A stretch of DNA of 26,245 bases, taken from Phanerochaete sordida. Lineage: Eukaryota; Basidiomycota; Agaricomycetes; Polyporales; Phanerochaetaceae. The stretch is taken from positions 1 to 26,245 of the forward strand of contig BPQB01000165.1 of NCBI GenBank assembly GCA_019973155.2, given 5' to 3'. A program made the position numbers and the translations under genes. Positions 1-8,571 of this stretch are shown here, piece by piece (the stretch's first letter is position 1; every line of letters starts with the position of its first letter). The notes under the pieces are model-generated. The model saw nothing but the letters and a program-made list of their open reading frames with translations. It was not told the origin of the DNA and searched no databases.

Positions 1-185
1 TAGAGTCTATAGCTATTATAGTTGTAGGGTCTTATTTGTTTGCTATCTTACTCAAGGGCAGGAGTCATTAGTTTGTCTCTTATCTCTTGTAGTTGTTAGT
101 TTCTTCCGCAAAGATTAAAGCACGATATCTGGAGCCCACCGCGAGGGGTCGAAGTAAAGTGTTTGCAAGTAGTGTCCCATAGTGT
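1..185 (+). other. 5' LTR end/leader with candidate primer-binding site
   Basis: This stretch has no gene and directly precedes the Gag ATG. At 130-147 the sequence TGGAGCCCACCGCGAGGG begins with the TGG expected to pair with the CCA end of a primer tRNA. The reverse complement just beyond it reads TTCGACC, like a tRNA T-loop, at almost the right distance (one base off) from the CCA end. The AT-rich sequence before it (1-129) would be R/U5 of the LTR. A CA at 121-122 could be the LTR end, but no matching TG start was found at the right end. The primer tRNA was not identified. Confidence 0.4.
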
Positions 186-3100
186 ATGACAGAAGGTCCA
201 CCTTCGCCTACCTCGTTATCGTTATCGTCCACGCCCACGTCTATCGCCAGTTCGTCGTCATCGTCGCACGCATCGTCAGGTCAGGCGAGACCTCAGAAGT
301 TAACGTACGCGCAAGTGGTTGCATCGTCGACTGGTACTCGAGTTACTATGTCAGGTCCAGGTCCGACACCAGGTCAAGGGCAAGCCCCCGGCACTGGTCC
401 AGGTACAGGAGGAGCAGCTCCGGCAGCTCCAGGTCAAGCTCAGGCAGGAGGCGGTGGTGTCGTAGACCTACCTCTTCCTGGAACCAAGGCTGCGCCTAAG
501 AAGTTTAAGGGAAAGTACACTGAGGTTCTAAACTTCCTCCATTTCTATGAGCGGCTATGTCAGAAGCATAATGTCGTTTCAGATAAGGATAGGGTGGAAA
601 GTATTACCCAGTACTGTTCTCAGAGTGTTCGGAAGTTTATGGAGGGGCTGGCATCGTACCAGACCCCAGATTGGAGCGGTTTCGTTCGTGATATCAAGAA
701 GTTCTACGAGGCAGACAAAGACGATAGACGTTTCGTTATTCGGGATCTGGAGAAGCTCGTTCGTCATACAAAGTCCAGGAGTATCAACTCCATGAAAAAC
801 TGGAACAAGTATATGAGGGACTTCATCAGGATCGCCGGCTGGCTGCGTAAGAATGGAAGGTTGGCTGACTATGACTATCGCTACTATTTCTGGATGGGTA
901 TCCCTGAGAAGCTTAGGGCCAAGCTGGAAAGTAGACTGGTAGCTCAGAAGCCGAACCATGATATGTCGGAGCCGTTCATCGTTGACGACGTTACCAAGGT
1001 CGCAGAAGGACTGCTTCATCGCCGTCGCTTTGACAAGAGTCGTTTGTTTTCGGAGCCTGAGACAGATGGATCAGACTCGGACACGACCTCGTCATCAGAT
1101 AGTTCAGATTCAGACACAGACTCAGAGTCTACTGATGAAGAGCTTGTGGCAAAGAAGAAGAAGTCTAAGAAGCGTACTAAGAACTCGTCAAAGGAACGCT
1201 CATCCTCTAAGCCAAAGGTAAAGGTTACTAAGAAGTCCAAGAAGACTGTAAAGTTCCAAGCACCTGAGGCTAAGGACAGTTCAGATAGCGACTCAGATGC
1301 CCCATCTACGCCACGTACTCCACGTCGTCCTGCTACGCCTCTTAAGGAAGGGCAGTCTAAAGATGACCTGGAAGTGGAGAAGCTTATTAAGCAAATGGAG
1401 AATATGGCATTGGATGACCCAGAGTACGCCATTACTTACTTCCGCGCTTGTAATAGGAACCCGTTGGTGAAGAATGTGCTGGCAGCCCCAGTTGATCGGC
1501 GCAAGGTCGCTGCTCAAGCTGCTAGCCAGTCCCAGAATTCTCAGCCTAAGGCCCGAAGCTTCGAGCGTGAAACTCCCCCACACATGAGTGCTGGCGGAGG
1601 CTCTACAGGTATCCAGTCCAGGTTTGACAACCGCACTTGCTATGGATGTGGCCTCCCAGGTCATACCATGAATAGTTGCGAAGCTCTGCAGGAATTCTTT
1701 ACCAATGGCATTATCACTCGAGATGACCGGAATAGGTTGGTCCTTACCAATGGGGGGATGCTGTTTAGGAAGCAAGATGAGACGTGGGTTACCGCCATCA
1801 AGCGGGCTACCACTCCGTCGGCTAACTTTATCTCAGCCCCTCAGGCCAACTTCATTTCTATTGAGGATAATTCAGAAGGTTCGCCTAAGATCAAGTCACG
1901 GTCTGATGGGCATTTCGTACAGTATTATGAGAGCTCCTCTGAAGAGGATAGTTCTTCAGACTCTGACTACGGAGTGTACAATGTGACCAGGCCTGAGAAA
2001 GGTATTACGTCGACGCGCAAGGAAAAGTTTGATGGCGTTTGGTTGCCCACGCAGAAAGAGCTGAACGAGCGAAGGAAGAAGCAGAATCTTCCACCTCTTC
2101 CAGCACGAGTAGGACCTCCCCGTACAGCTAAGAAGACTAGGGCACCTGAGGTGACAGTACCTACGCCAGCACCCGACCCGCTTCCGTTTATGGACCCGAC
2201 GCCTGCCGCTTTCGACCCTAACGACGACGACGCGTTTATGGAAGACGCTACCCAACCGCCACAGAAGTCGAACAAGGGTAAGCAGCGAGCCGAGCCGATG
2301 AAGGATAGGACCAATGCCAAAGCAGGTCCTTCAGGGTACAAGACCGATGGCGAGACAGGCCCTCGTAGGCAGCAGCGAAAGTCAGACCTGCAGAGTCACG
2401 TCGACCCCAAGTCCGTGCTCGACAAGGTACTTAGCGCGCCAGTCACTATGGCTGTTGGCGAAATCCTAGCAGTCTCTAAGGAAATGTCCCAGCAAGTTCA
2501 AGACGTTATCAAGCCCAAGAACGCTATGACGCGAGCCAAAGAAGATAGTCGAGCAGAAGCACACGTAGCTACCGCTGGTGACGAGATACTGTTTGAGACC
2601 CCGACCTGTATGAATGCCACCATGTTCCCAAGCCGGCAGCGAAGCCAGCTCATCCGCCTCAAAGTGGAAATGCAAGGCAAGACCATTATGGCCATTATTG
2701 ATACTGGATCCCAGCTTAACATAGTCCATCGGGACTTATGGAAAGACACAGTGGGGCACCCAGTTGATTTCGCCAGGCAGATGGTCATGGGAGACGCGAA
2801 TGGAGGACAGAGTATTCTGCAGGGCTATGCGGAAGATGTTCCCATAAGCTGCGGACAGGTTCGGACTCATGCAAATCTGTTTATCGGAGATAAGCCGCCA
2901 TTTGACTTGTTACTAGGAAGGCCCTGGCAGCGTGGAAATTATGTGACTATTGATGAGCGCCGCGACGGAACATATCTGGTGTTTAAAGATCATCATCTTC
3001 GCCCCAGATATGAGCTACTCGCCGCACCAGAATATGACCCAGATCCTGCGTTACAGGAATACTTGGAGCATACTCATCATACTCGCATGTGCCATATGGT

Positions 3101-4205
3101 CACTGACGACCCAGAGAATCGTTTCAGAGTAGACGTGGAGTTTCGCGGCGCAGCGCACCAGCGCAGAAGGCAAGGGCGAGTCGCCAATTTGCTTAATGCA
3201 GCGCGCACGGCGGAATCCAGCTCAGACAGTTCGGGCGAGGAATACACATCGTATTTTTCAAGCTCTACCGACAGCGACAGCGACTCTAGCACCAGTGAAT
3301 CGAGCGACTCGGACAGCAGCAGCAGCGATAGCGAAGGCGATCCCCGGCACAACAGCCCGTATGGCAGTCGTGAAAGTATTGACACGCTGGCGCAGCGGCG
3401 CTCGCGCTCAGCTAGCCCTGCAAGTACGCACGTCGAATCGGACGGCAGCGACGTCAGCGCCGACAGCGACGTAATTCAATGGTTAGACTTACAGGACCCG
3501 CGCGAGAGGCGAAGTGATAATGTTGCGCTTGAGAATCCAAGCATCGCAGTCGCTGAGGACAGCGCGGATGCATTGTCAATGTCTGAGCGGCGATACGAAG
3601 GGTCAGACGAAGAAGAAGATGAAGAAGAAGATTACGAGCCTACCTTGCTGATGGAAGACACGCGCGTGCCCGAAGATGGGCCGCCGCGCAAGCCTCGGCG
3701 TGAAAAGAAGCGAGACGCTGCGAAAGACTCAGTTAGTCATTACGAAGCGGAAGAAGTACAGGACAGAGGACGTACCTTGGAACGTGAATGCACGCCACCA
3801 GAAGCCGTGGAGCATCGTCGCGAGGCTAGCTGCTTAGCCGCGTTGACTGCAATGAACATGCCGCTCGGTCTCGTTGAACTGGCGTGCGCACGCACACAAC
3901 GTTCGCGGAGCTTGAGTAGCAGACCGCGCAGTCGAACGCCTCCGCTAGAAGAGCCGGAAAAGTCAGTAATGAAAGAGAGCCCAAAAGAAGACGACACACC
4001 GGAGCCATGCGAGCACGTATTTTGGACCGACGCACGAAGCACGCAGCAAGATATTGATGTTAGCGAGCCGCCAGAAAACTCAGCAGCTGTGCACGCACCT
4101 GCAGAAGTACACGCAAACACAGCGGCTGACGAAGAGCCGCCGCGCGAACGCCTGTTTGCAGTGCGCGTACGCATTGAGCGCGTGCAGCACCGCTACGATG
4201 TCTAG
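186..4205 (+). CDS. Gag-protease polyprotein of the Ty3-like element
   Basis: This 1339-aa ORF starts at the first ATG after the leader. Residues 1-100 are a Ser/Pro/Gly-rich linker. Residues of about 100-285 form a helical Gag/capsid-like region rich in Trp, Tyr and basic residues. Ser/Asp and Lys tracts follow. A CCHC zinc knuckle (C485-x2-C488-x4-H493-x4-C498) would bind the genomic RNA. A retropepsin-like aspartic protease lies around residues 820-930, with catalytic D839 in IIDTGS and the later LLLGRPW motif. After about residue 975 (nt ~3130) base composition becomes G+C-richer. The last ~365 residues are an acidic, Ser/Asp/Glu-rich and Arg-rich extension not expected in a plain Gag-PR. 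The stop is TAG at 4203-4205, and the same frame stays open beyond it. Gag would assemble cytoplasmic particles and PR would mature the polyproteins. The family call is firm; the tail's role is unknown. Confidence 0.93.
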   Translation: MTEGPPSPTSLSLSSTPTSIASSSSSSHASSGQARPQKLTYAQVVASSTGTRVTMSGPGPTPGQGQAPGTGPGTGGAAPAAPGQAQAGGGGVVDLPLPGTKAAPKKFKGKYTEVLNFLHFYERLCQKHNVVSDKDRVESITQYCSQSVRKFMEGLASYQTPDWSGFVRDIKKFYEADKDDRRFVIRDLEKLVRHTKSRSINSMKNWNKYMRDFIRIAGWLRKNGRLADYDYRYYFWMGIPEKLRAKLESRLVAQKPNHDMSEPFIVDDVTKVAEGLLHRRRFDKSRLFSEPETDGSDSDTTSSSDSSDSDTDSESTDEELVAKKKKSKKRTKNSSKERSSSKPKVKVTKKSKKTVKFQAPEAKDSSDSDSDAPSTPRTPRRPATPLKEGQSKDDLEVEKLIKQMENMALDDPEYAITYFRACNRNPLVKNVLAAPVDRRKVAAQAASQSQNSQPKARSFERETPPHMSAGGGSTGIQSRFDNRTCYGCGLPGHTMNSCEALQEFFTNGIITRDDRNRLVLTNGGMLFRKQDETWVTAIKRATTPSANFISAPQANFISIEDNSEGSPKIKSRSDGHFVQYYESSSEEDSSSDSDYGVYNVTRPEKGITSTRKEKFDGVWLPTQKELNERRKKQNLPPLPARVGPPRTAKKTRAPEVTVPTPAPDPLPFMDPTPAAFDPNDDDAFMEDATQPPQKSNKGKQRAEPMKDRTNAKAGPSGYKTDGETGPRRQQRKSDLQSHVDPKSVLDKVLSAPVTMAVGEILAVSKEMSQQVQDVIKPKNAMTRAKEDSRAEAHVATAGDEILFETPTCMNATMFPSRQRSQLIRLKVEMQGKTIMAIIDTGSQLNIVHRDLWKDTVGHPVDFARQMVMGDANGGQSILQGYAEDVPISCGQVRTHANLFIGDKPPFDLLLGRPWQRGNYVTIDERRDGTYLVFKDHHLRPRYELLAAPEYDPDPALQEYLEHTHHTRMCHMVTDDPENRFRVDVEFRGAAHQRRRQGRVANLLNAARTAESSSDSSGEEYTSYFSSSTDSDSDSSTSESSDSDSSSSDSEGDPRHNSPYGSRESIDTLAQRRSRSASPASTHVESDGSDVSADSDVIQWLDLQDPRERRSDNVALENPSIAVAEDSADALSMSERRYEGSDEEEDEEEDYEPTLLMEDTRVPEDGPPRKPRREKKRDAAKDSVSHYEAEEVQDRGRTLERECTPPEAVEHRREASCLAALTAMNMPLGLVELACARTQRSRSLSSRPRSRTPPLEEPEKSVMKESPKEDDTPEPCEHVFWTDARSTQQDIDVSEPPENSAAVHAPAEVHANTAADEEPPRERLFAVRVRIERVQHRYDV
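4203..4205 (+). other. In-frame amber codon between Gag-PR and ORF2 (possible readthrough or nonsense mutation)
   Basis: TAG is the only stop between two frame-0 open stretches of 1339 and about 1331 codons. The codons after it (CAC GAG CGG CTG CGC) continue the charged, Arg/Glu-rich composition of the preceding tail, and no ATG occurs in this frame until 4344. The context TAG-CAC is not a classic CAR-YYA readthrough signal. A C-to-T change from CAG would explain it equally well. Confidence 0.55.
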
Positions 4206-6044
4206 CACGAGCGGCTGCGCAAGACGCGCCGTGCCGCCGAAGCTCGAATCGCTTCGCGGCTGCAAAAGCAATTAGTGGACGTCGATTATATTGAGCGAAC
4301 GGATGGGTACTCACGCGATCGCCACCTATTCCTGGCGGACGACATGCGCCGTCGGTGTAAAACCGACTACGACACTGCCTGGAACGCGCTAGCAGAGAAC
4401 GCCTGGAACGTGACCCGTGAGCTTATCGATGCAGAGCGCGAGGAGGTACGCACCCTGTGTGACTATGAAGACACGTTGCTGGCGCAGAGGCGAACCTCTG
4501 CGCAGCCACGACGACGCGCTGGCCAGTTCTTGAGATTGCGGCCTCGGCATGAAGCAGAAGGCGCGCAGGTCTTCAGCGCATTCGCGCTCGGCGTGCCGCA
4601 AGACGAGAAAAAGATAACGCGCGCACCGTTCGAGGAACCGCCTGCGCTCGAAAGCGTAGACAGCACCGACGGAGGCGCGGTTGAGGGTATCGGTGACGGT
4701 GGCACGATCGGCCTTATGGACGAGGTCTTGGGCGACGGTCAAAATCGTGAGCCCATTTGCGAAGATGAGATCGATACGCACCGAGGGACGGAAGAAGGCT
4801 GGCTTGAGTTTGTTGAGTGGCGCAACGCGCGCGACCAGCACGCCGCCAAGCAGGAGCACAAGCGTGCTCTCCGCAAAGCGAAGGCGCACTGGCGCAAAGC
4901 CTACGAAGTTATTCAGCGAGACATAGAGAAAGGAGAATACACACCTGGAAGTGTTTGGCTGACGCCAGAGGAGGACCACGAGCGCGCTGATAGAGAACGC
5001 GAGATTGACGAGGAAAACGCGAATCGCGCGTACTGGACCGCGAGCGCCGCCTACGTCACGCGTGCCGCGGAAGACAAACGTGCGGTGACGCACGCGTTCC
5101 GACGGCAAACGAAGGCCCGAGAGACCGAGCAGAAGAGTCAGCAGAACGACGAGAGCCCGAGCGGAAACGATCAGGCTCACCTAGGGGCCACAAAAGACGT
5201 GCCTGCCGAGGGCAGCAGCGTCGGAGGTGATCTCGAGGGCGGAAGCCTTGAAGGGGCCGACGCGCGAGGTACCGTGATCGAGAACGGGGCCCCGACGGAT
5301 GCCGAAGGACTTGGTTCCGCGACAGGGGCAGCCGGCGATCAAGGCGGAGGCCTCGATGTAGACGAGCTCCTAAGGACGGAGGTATTTAGTATATTCACAT
5401 GCGAAACGAACGCACCTGAGGATCCAGGAGCGCGGCTCGGCGGAGACGGCGCAGCAAAGCGTCGTGGCGCAGATCGAGCGCGAGGACCCCAGGTACCGTA
5501 CGCCGCTTGTGCCGGTCGAGGAAGGGCGGAAGCGCCACGCACGAAGCGTGGCAGCCCGCAGAAGTCTAGAATAGAAGTCGTTAGTGCCTCAACGCAGGAT
5601 GCGCATCGAGGAGATTGTAGGAAGGGGCATGCTCACCATGTAAAGCCCGACGACGAGCGTGTGTCGTACGCTGCTGCCGCGCGACGAGCCGTTAGACCTG
5701 CCGGACCGGACGTGAGCGTGCAGAAAGGAGTGCAGGGGTCAGGAGAACATACCGCGATCGCGAAGCACGGACCCGCCCGCGCAGCGCAAGCCACAAGCAG
5801 CGAAGCCGCAGAGCTTCGCGCTACAAGCGCCCGTGCAGCGCGACGACGCGCAAGGCACCGCAGACGACGCGCGAAGGGTAAGGGGTCAAAAGGTACGACA
5901 GGAGCAGGCTTGGCGGAAAGCCTGGCTCCTGAAGGTGTCGCGCCGGAGTTCCAGAGTCCCGCAAGAGGGGGGAAGGTCTTCGGCTTCAGGGACTCTGTGT
6001 CGGGAGGCGCAGGGAACTCTGCAGGACCGCAGAGGGCGAGAAAG

Positions 6045-6050
6045 TATAAA
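6045..6050 (+). promoter_or_regulatory. Candidate internal TATA box in ORF2
   Basis: TATAAA followed by a purine-rich run lies 103 bp before the in-frame ATG at 6153. A C/T-rich stretch (about 6105-6152) separates them, as is common before fungal start codons. Codon use also changes near 6150 towards C or G in the third position. This could be a separate promoter for the second half of ORF2. It may equally be chance. Confidence 0.3.
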
Positions 6051-8191
6051 GGGAGGAGGAACTCACCGAGAAAAAGCATCTGCAACGTCCTCCCAGACGT
6101 CGCAGCATCCCCGGGTCCTGCCTCTGCTCGTCTAGTCTCGCCGTCGCCCGCTATGTCGTCCGTCGTGCCTAAGGGACGCGCCTTGACCGACCACTCGACG
6201 GTGCGCCTCCTCATCAAGGCGCACCCGTCCGTGTTTCAGCCTCTCGTCGGCGAGAACAACGGGGAACTCACCATGGATTCGCACTGCACCCGCCTCATCG
6301 ACAGCCTCTCCCGGCTTCCCATCGCCCAGGCCGTCATGTCGATAAAGAAGGGCGACCCGAAGAGCGACGAAGAGGACACGTTCATCGTGTTCCTCTTCTG
6401 CAACGACGCCTCGCTCAAGCGCGGCGACAGCGCGACGGCCTTCGACGCGAACGGGAACCCGGCCGCCATCGAGTTCAACGCCGACAACGCGACGGTCACG
6501 TTGATCAACCTGAAGTGCCCTCGGAACAGCATAGTCAGCAAATGCACTTACACGGCGAAGCTACTCACCGGGTGCGTGCCGTGCAAGGCCTTCATGTCGT
6601 CCGACAAGCTCTGGCCATACATCCCCGCGAGCGAGGAGATGATGTGCCGTATGGTGATGAACGAGGACCTGTTCGGTAAGGTTCCGCGACGTCTGCGAGA
6701 AGCCGTGCGACTCACCTTGGCTCGCCTTCGCGGCACTGCAGACCGCGACGACCGCTTCTCCCTCGCCCAGATCCTCGAGGCCCGCGACCACCCCCGTGCC
6801 TTGAAGTTCCCGAAGCCGACGGACGCCTGCGACCCGCACCAGGAATACCGCGCGCACATCGCGATGTACGAAATCTTCTGCCGCGACTTCGTGGGATCCG
6901 ACTTCGGCGGCGAGACGATGGGCGACGATGGCGAGGCGATGAGTGACGAGGACGAGGAAATGGAGGACGAGTCGGCGAGGGGATGGGACAGCGACTGGAG
7001 TGAGATCCCGTCGAGCGACGAGGAGGAGGCGATGGACGACGGCGGAAGGAGCGCAGGCGACGCGCTCACGGATGAGGAAATCCGTCACGTGGCCGAGCCG
7101 GGAGTCCGAGCCATGGAAGCCGAGGCCAAAGCACACGTGGAAGGTAGACGCTGCCATGCAGAGGCGTGCGAAAGATCGACAGGGTACGCACCTGGTCTCG
7201 AACGACCTGACGTCATGCTAATCGACACGTGCGCCAGGCGCCTTCCTGAGCCCAGCTCGGTGGGCGTTTTGGGACTTAGCCTGCCTCCGGTCTCCGTCCA
7301 CACCGCTACCGTCGACCCGCGTCCGCGTCCCCTTCCCGCCACCGTCGACCCTCGTATCAAGAACCCCCAGACCGCCGTCGACACCGACCATGCCGTAGCG
7401 CAGAAGCGCGTTGCGAGCCCGACGTGGGACAAGCAGGAGAAGGGAGAGAAGGTCGAGAGGAAGGAGTATACCCGCGCCGACGAGAGCACGTCGCTGCACG
7501 GGCCCGTCAATGGTATGTCCCTCGCACGCATCCTCGCGCCTGTGGACGTCCCCATCCCCGCCATCGCCGTTCTCGAGCGCGAAAGCGTTCGAGAGCCGGC
7601 CGTCTGCTATCATGCCGGCGCATACGAAGAACAAGTCAGACTGGAAGCTATGCCCTACGACAACCCCATGGCCTACGAGGTCCTGACGAAGACCGTCGTC
7701 TCGGATGCGACCCACGACATCACGACCCTGCCGCCCTCGGAGTTCAACCGCCGCTTCATGGCGAAGGTTGAGGATCTCGACCAGGGCCCGGCCAAGTCCG
7801 TTATGCTCGAGTATCCGGTACGTCTGGCGCAGCTCACCAACGCCTTCGCCGACGGGCTGACACACTGCCAGCCGTCTCCCAGCATCGCCAGCACACACGA
7901 TAGCATGCCTGGCCTTGTGCCAGTGCCATCGCTCGAAAACACGCCGCCGCCCGTTACCGTCAACGACCCGGCGATCAACTTGCACACCGTCAGCGAGCTC
8001 GCCAGCCAGCAGCGCGAGCAGCTCGAGAAGACCCGCGAGCTCAACGAGCGCATCTTGCGCGGACCACTCACGCGCGAGCTCATCCGCGAGCACCACGAGA
8101 ACAACAAGCACCAGCCGATCGAGCACCTCACGCCCCTCGAGAAGGTCCAGCGAATCCAGATCGACCTCCAGTGCATCGACTTCATCACGCG

Positions 8192-8199
8192 GCACGTCC
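8192..8199. repeat. Target-site duplication of the KDZ element, left copy
   Basis: GCACGTCC lies immediately outside the left inverted repeat and recurs immediately outside the right one. An 8-bp duplication is the size known for Zisupton/KDZ elements. It falls in the coiled-coil part of ORF2. Confidence 0.85.
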
Positions 8200-8299
8200 C
8201 ACCTTGTGCTGCACCTTTGATGCATCAAACACCAGGCGCGGCTGGGCGCCATATTGCATCAAATGCCGGGGCTGGCTCAGTGCTCTCTAATGCATTAAA
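8200..8299 (+). repeat. Left terminal inverted repeat of the KDZ element
   Basis: It pairs with the reverse complement of 20573-20672. In the ungapped 45 bp starting at 8218, 38 positions match, including the 13-mer GCGGCTGGGCGCC. The outermost 18 bases align only with a gap. Sites ATGCAT (8220-8225), TTGCAT (8254-8259) and ATGCAT (8290-8295) are spaced 34 and 36 bp apart. Confidence 0.85.
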
Positions 8300-8520
8300 T
8301 CCTCGCCGCTTGAAGGCTGTAGGCCTCAGTGGCGCGTGCCGGCACCTTCGGCACGCCTTGGGATGACAATAAACCCTTATATAACCCACGTGGCTGCCAG
8401 GAGCACGCGTTGGGTGCTTTCGAGCAGCTCGGCAACTTCCGCGAGGCCTGCACAGGCACATAAGACCCCGGATACCCATGTCCGCTGATTATCGCGAGAA
8501 AATACGGCGAAATACACATA

Positions 8521-8526
8521 TTTATT
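8521..8526 (-). terminator. Polyadenylation signal AATAAA for the minus-strand KDZ gene
   Basis: AATAAA on the minus strand lies 45 bp past the stop codon at 8572. The stretch between it and the left inverted repeat (8300-8520) holds no gene. It contains a TATATAA at about 8387 of unknown meaning. Confidence 0.5.
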
Positions 8527-8571
8527 CAAAAAGGGGCTCGTTTCGGTATACAGGCGGAGGATTCAGGTATT

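Larger units (their letters stand above)
4206..8199 (+). pseudogene. ORF2, 5' part: unrecognised large protein of the retroelement, cut by the KDZ insertion
   Basis: The frame is open from the codon after the Gag-PR TAG to the KDZ insertion point; its first ATG is at 4344. Translation nominally runs on to 8366, but 8200-8366 is transposon sequence. The first part (to about nt 6100) is charged, Arg/Glu/Ala-rich and coiled-coil-like, then Arg/Gly-rich. An internal ATG at 6153 opens a better-ordered region (about 6180-6890) with alternating hydrophobic segments and several Cys, such as LINLKCPRNS and LLTGCVPCKAF. An Asp/Glu tract follows (about 6920-7050), then a Pro-rich linker, then a Glu/Arg/Gln coiled coil (about 7990-8199). 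I recognise no family. Its place between protease and RT makes it part of the element or its cargo. Joined to 20681-21486 it closes in frame. Confidence 0.75.

Noticed and set aside
4389..5180. Minus-strand open frame of 263 codons
   Set aside because: It lies wholly opposite ORF2, has no recognisable motif, and its composition is that expected of an antisense reading of charged codons.
7218..8252. Long minus-strand open frame (344 codons) opposite ORF2
   Set aside because: It is a mirror of the high G/C third-position codons of ORF2, has Leu/Val/Asp-rich repetitive composition, no domain, and runs across the KDZ insertion boundary.
8200..8366. Natural C-terminus of the left ORF2 piece
   Set aside because: These codons are inverted-repeat sequence of the KDZ element; the true continuation is at 20681.
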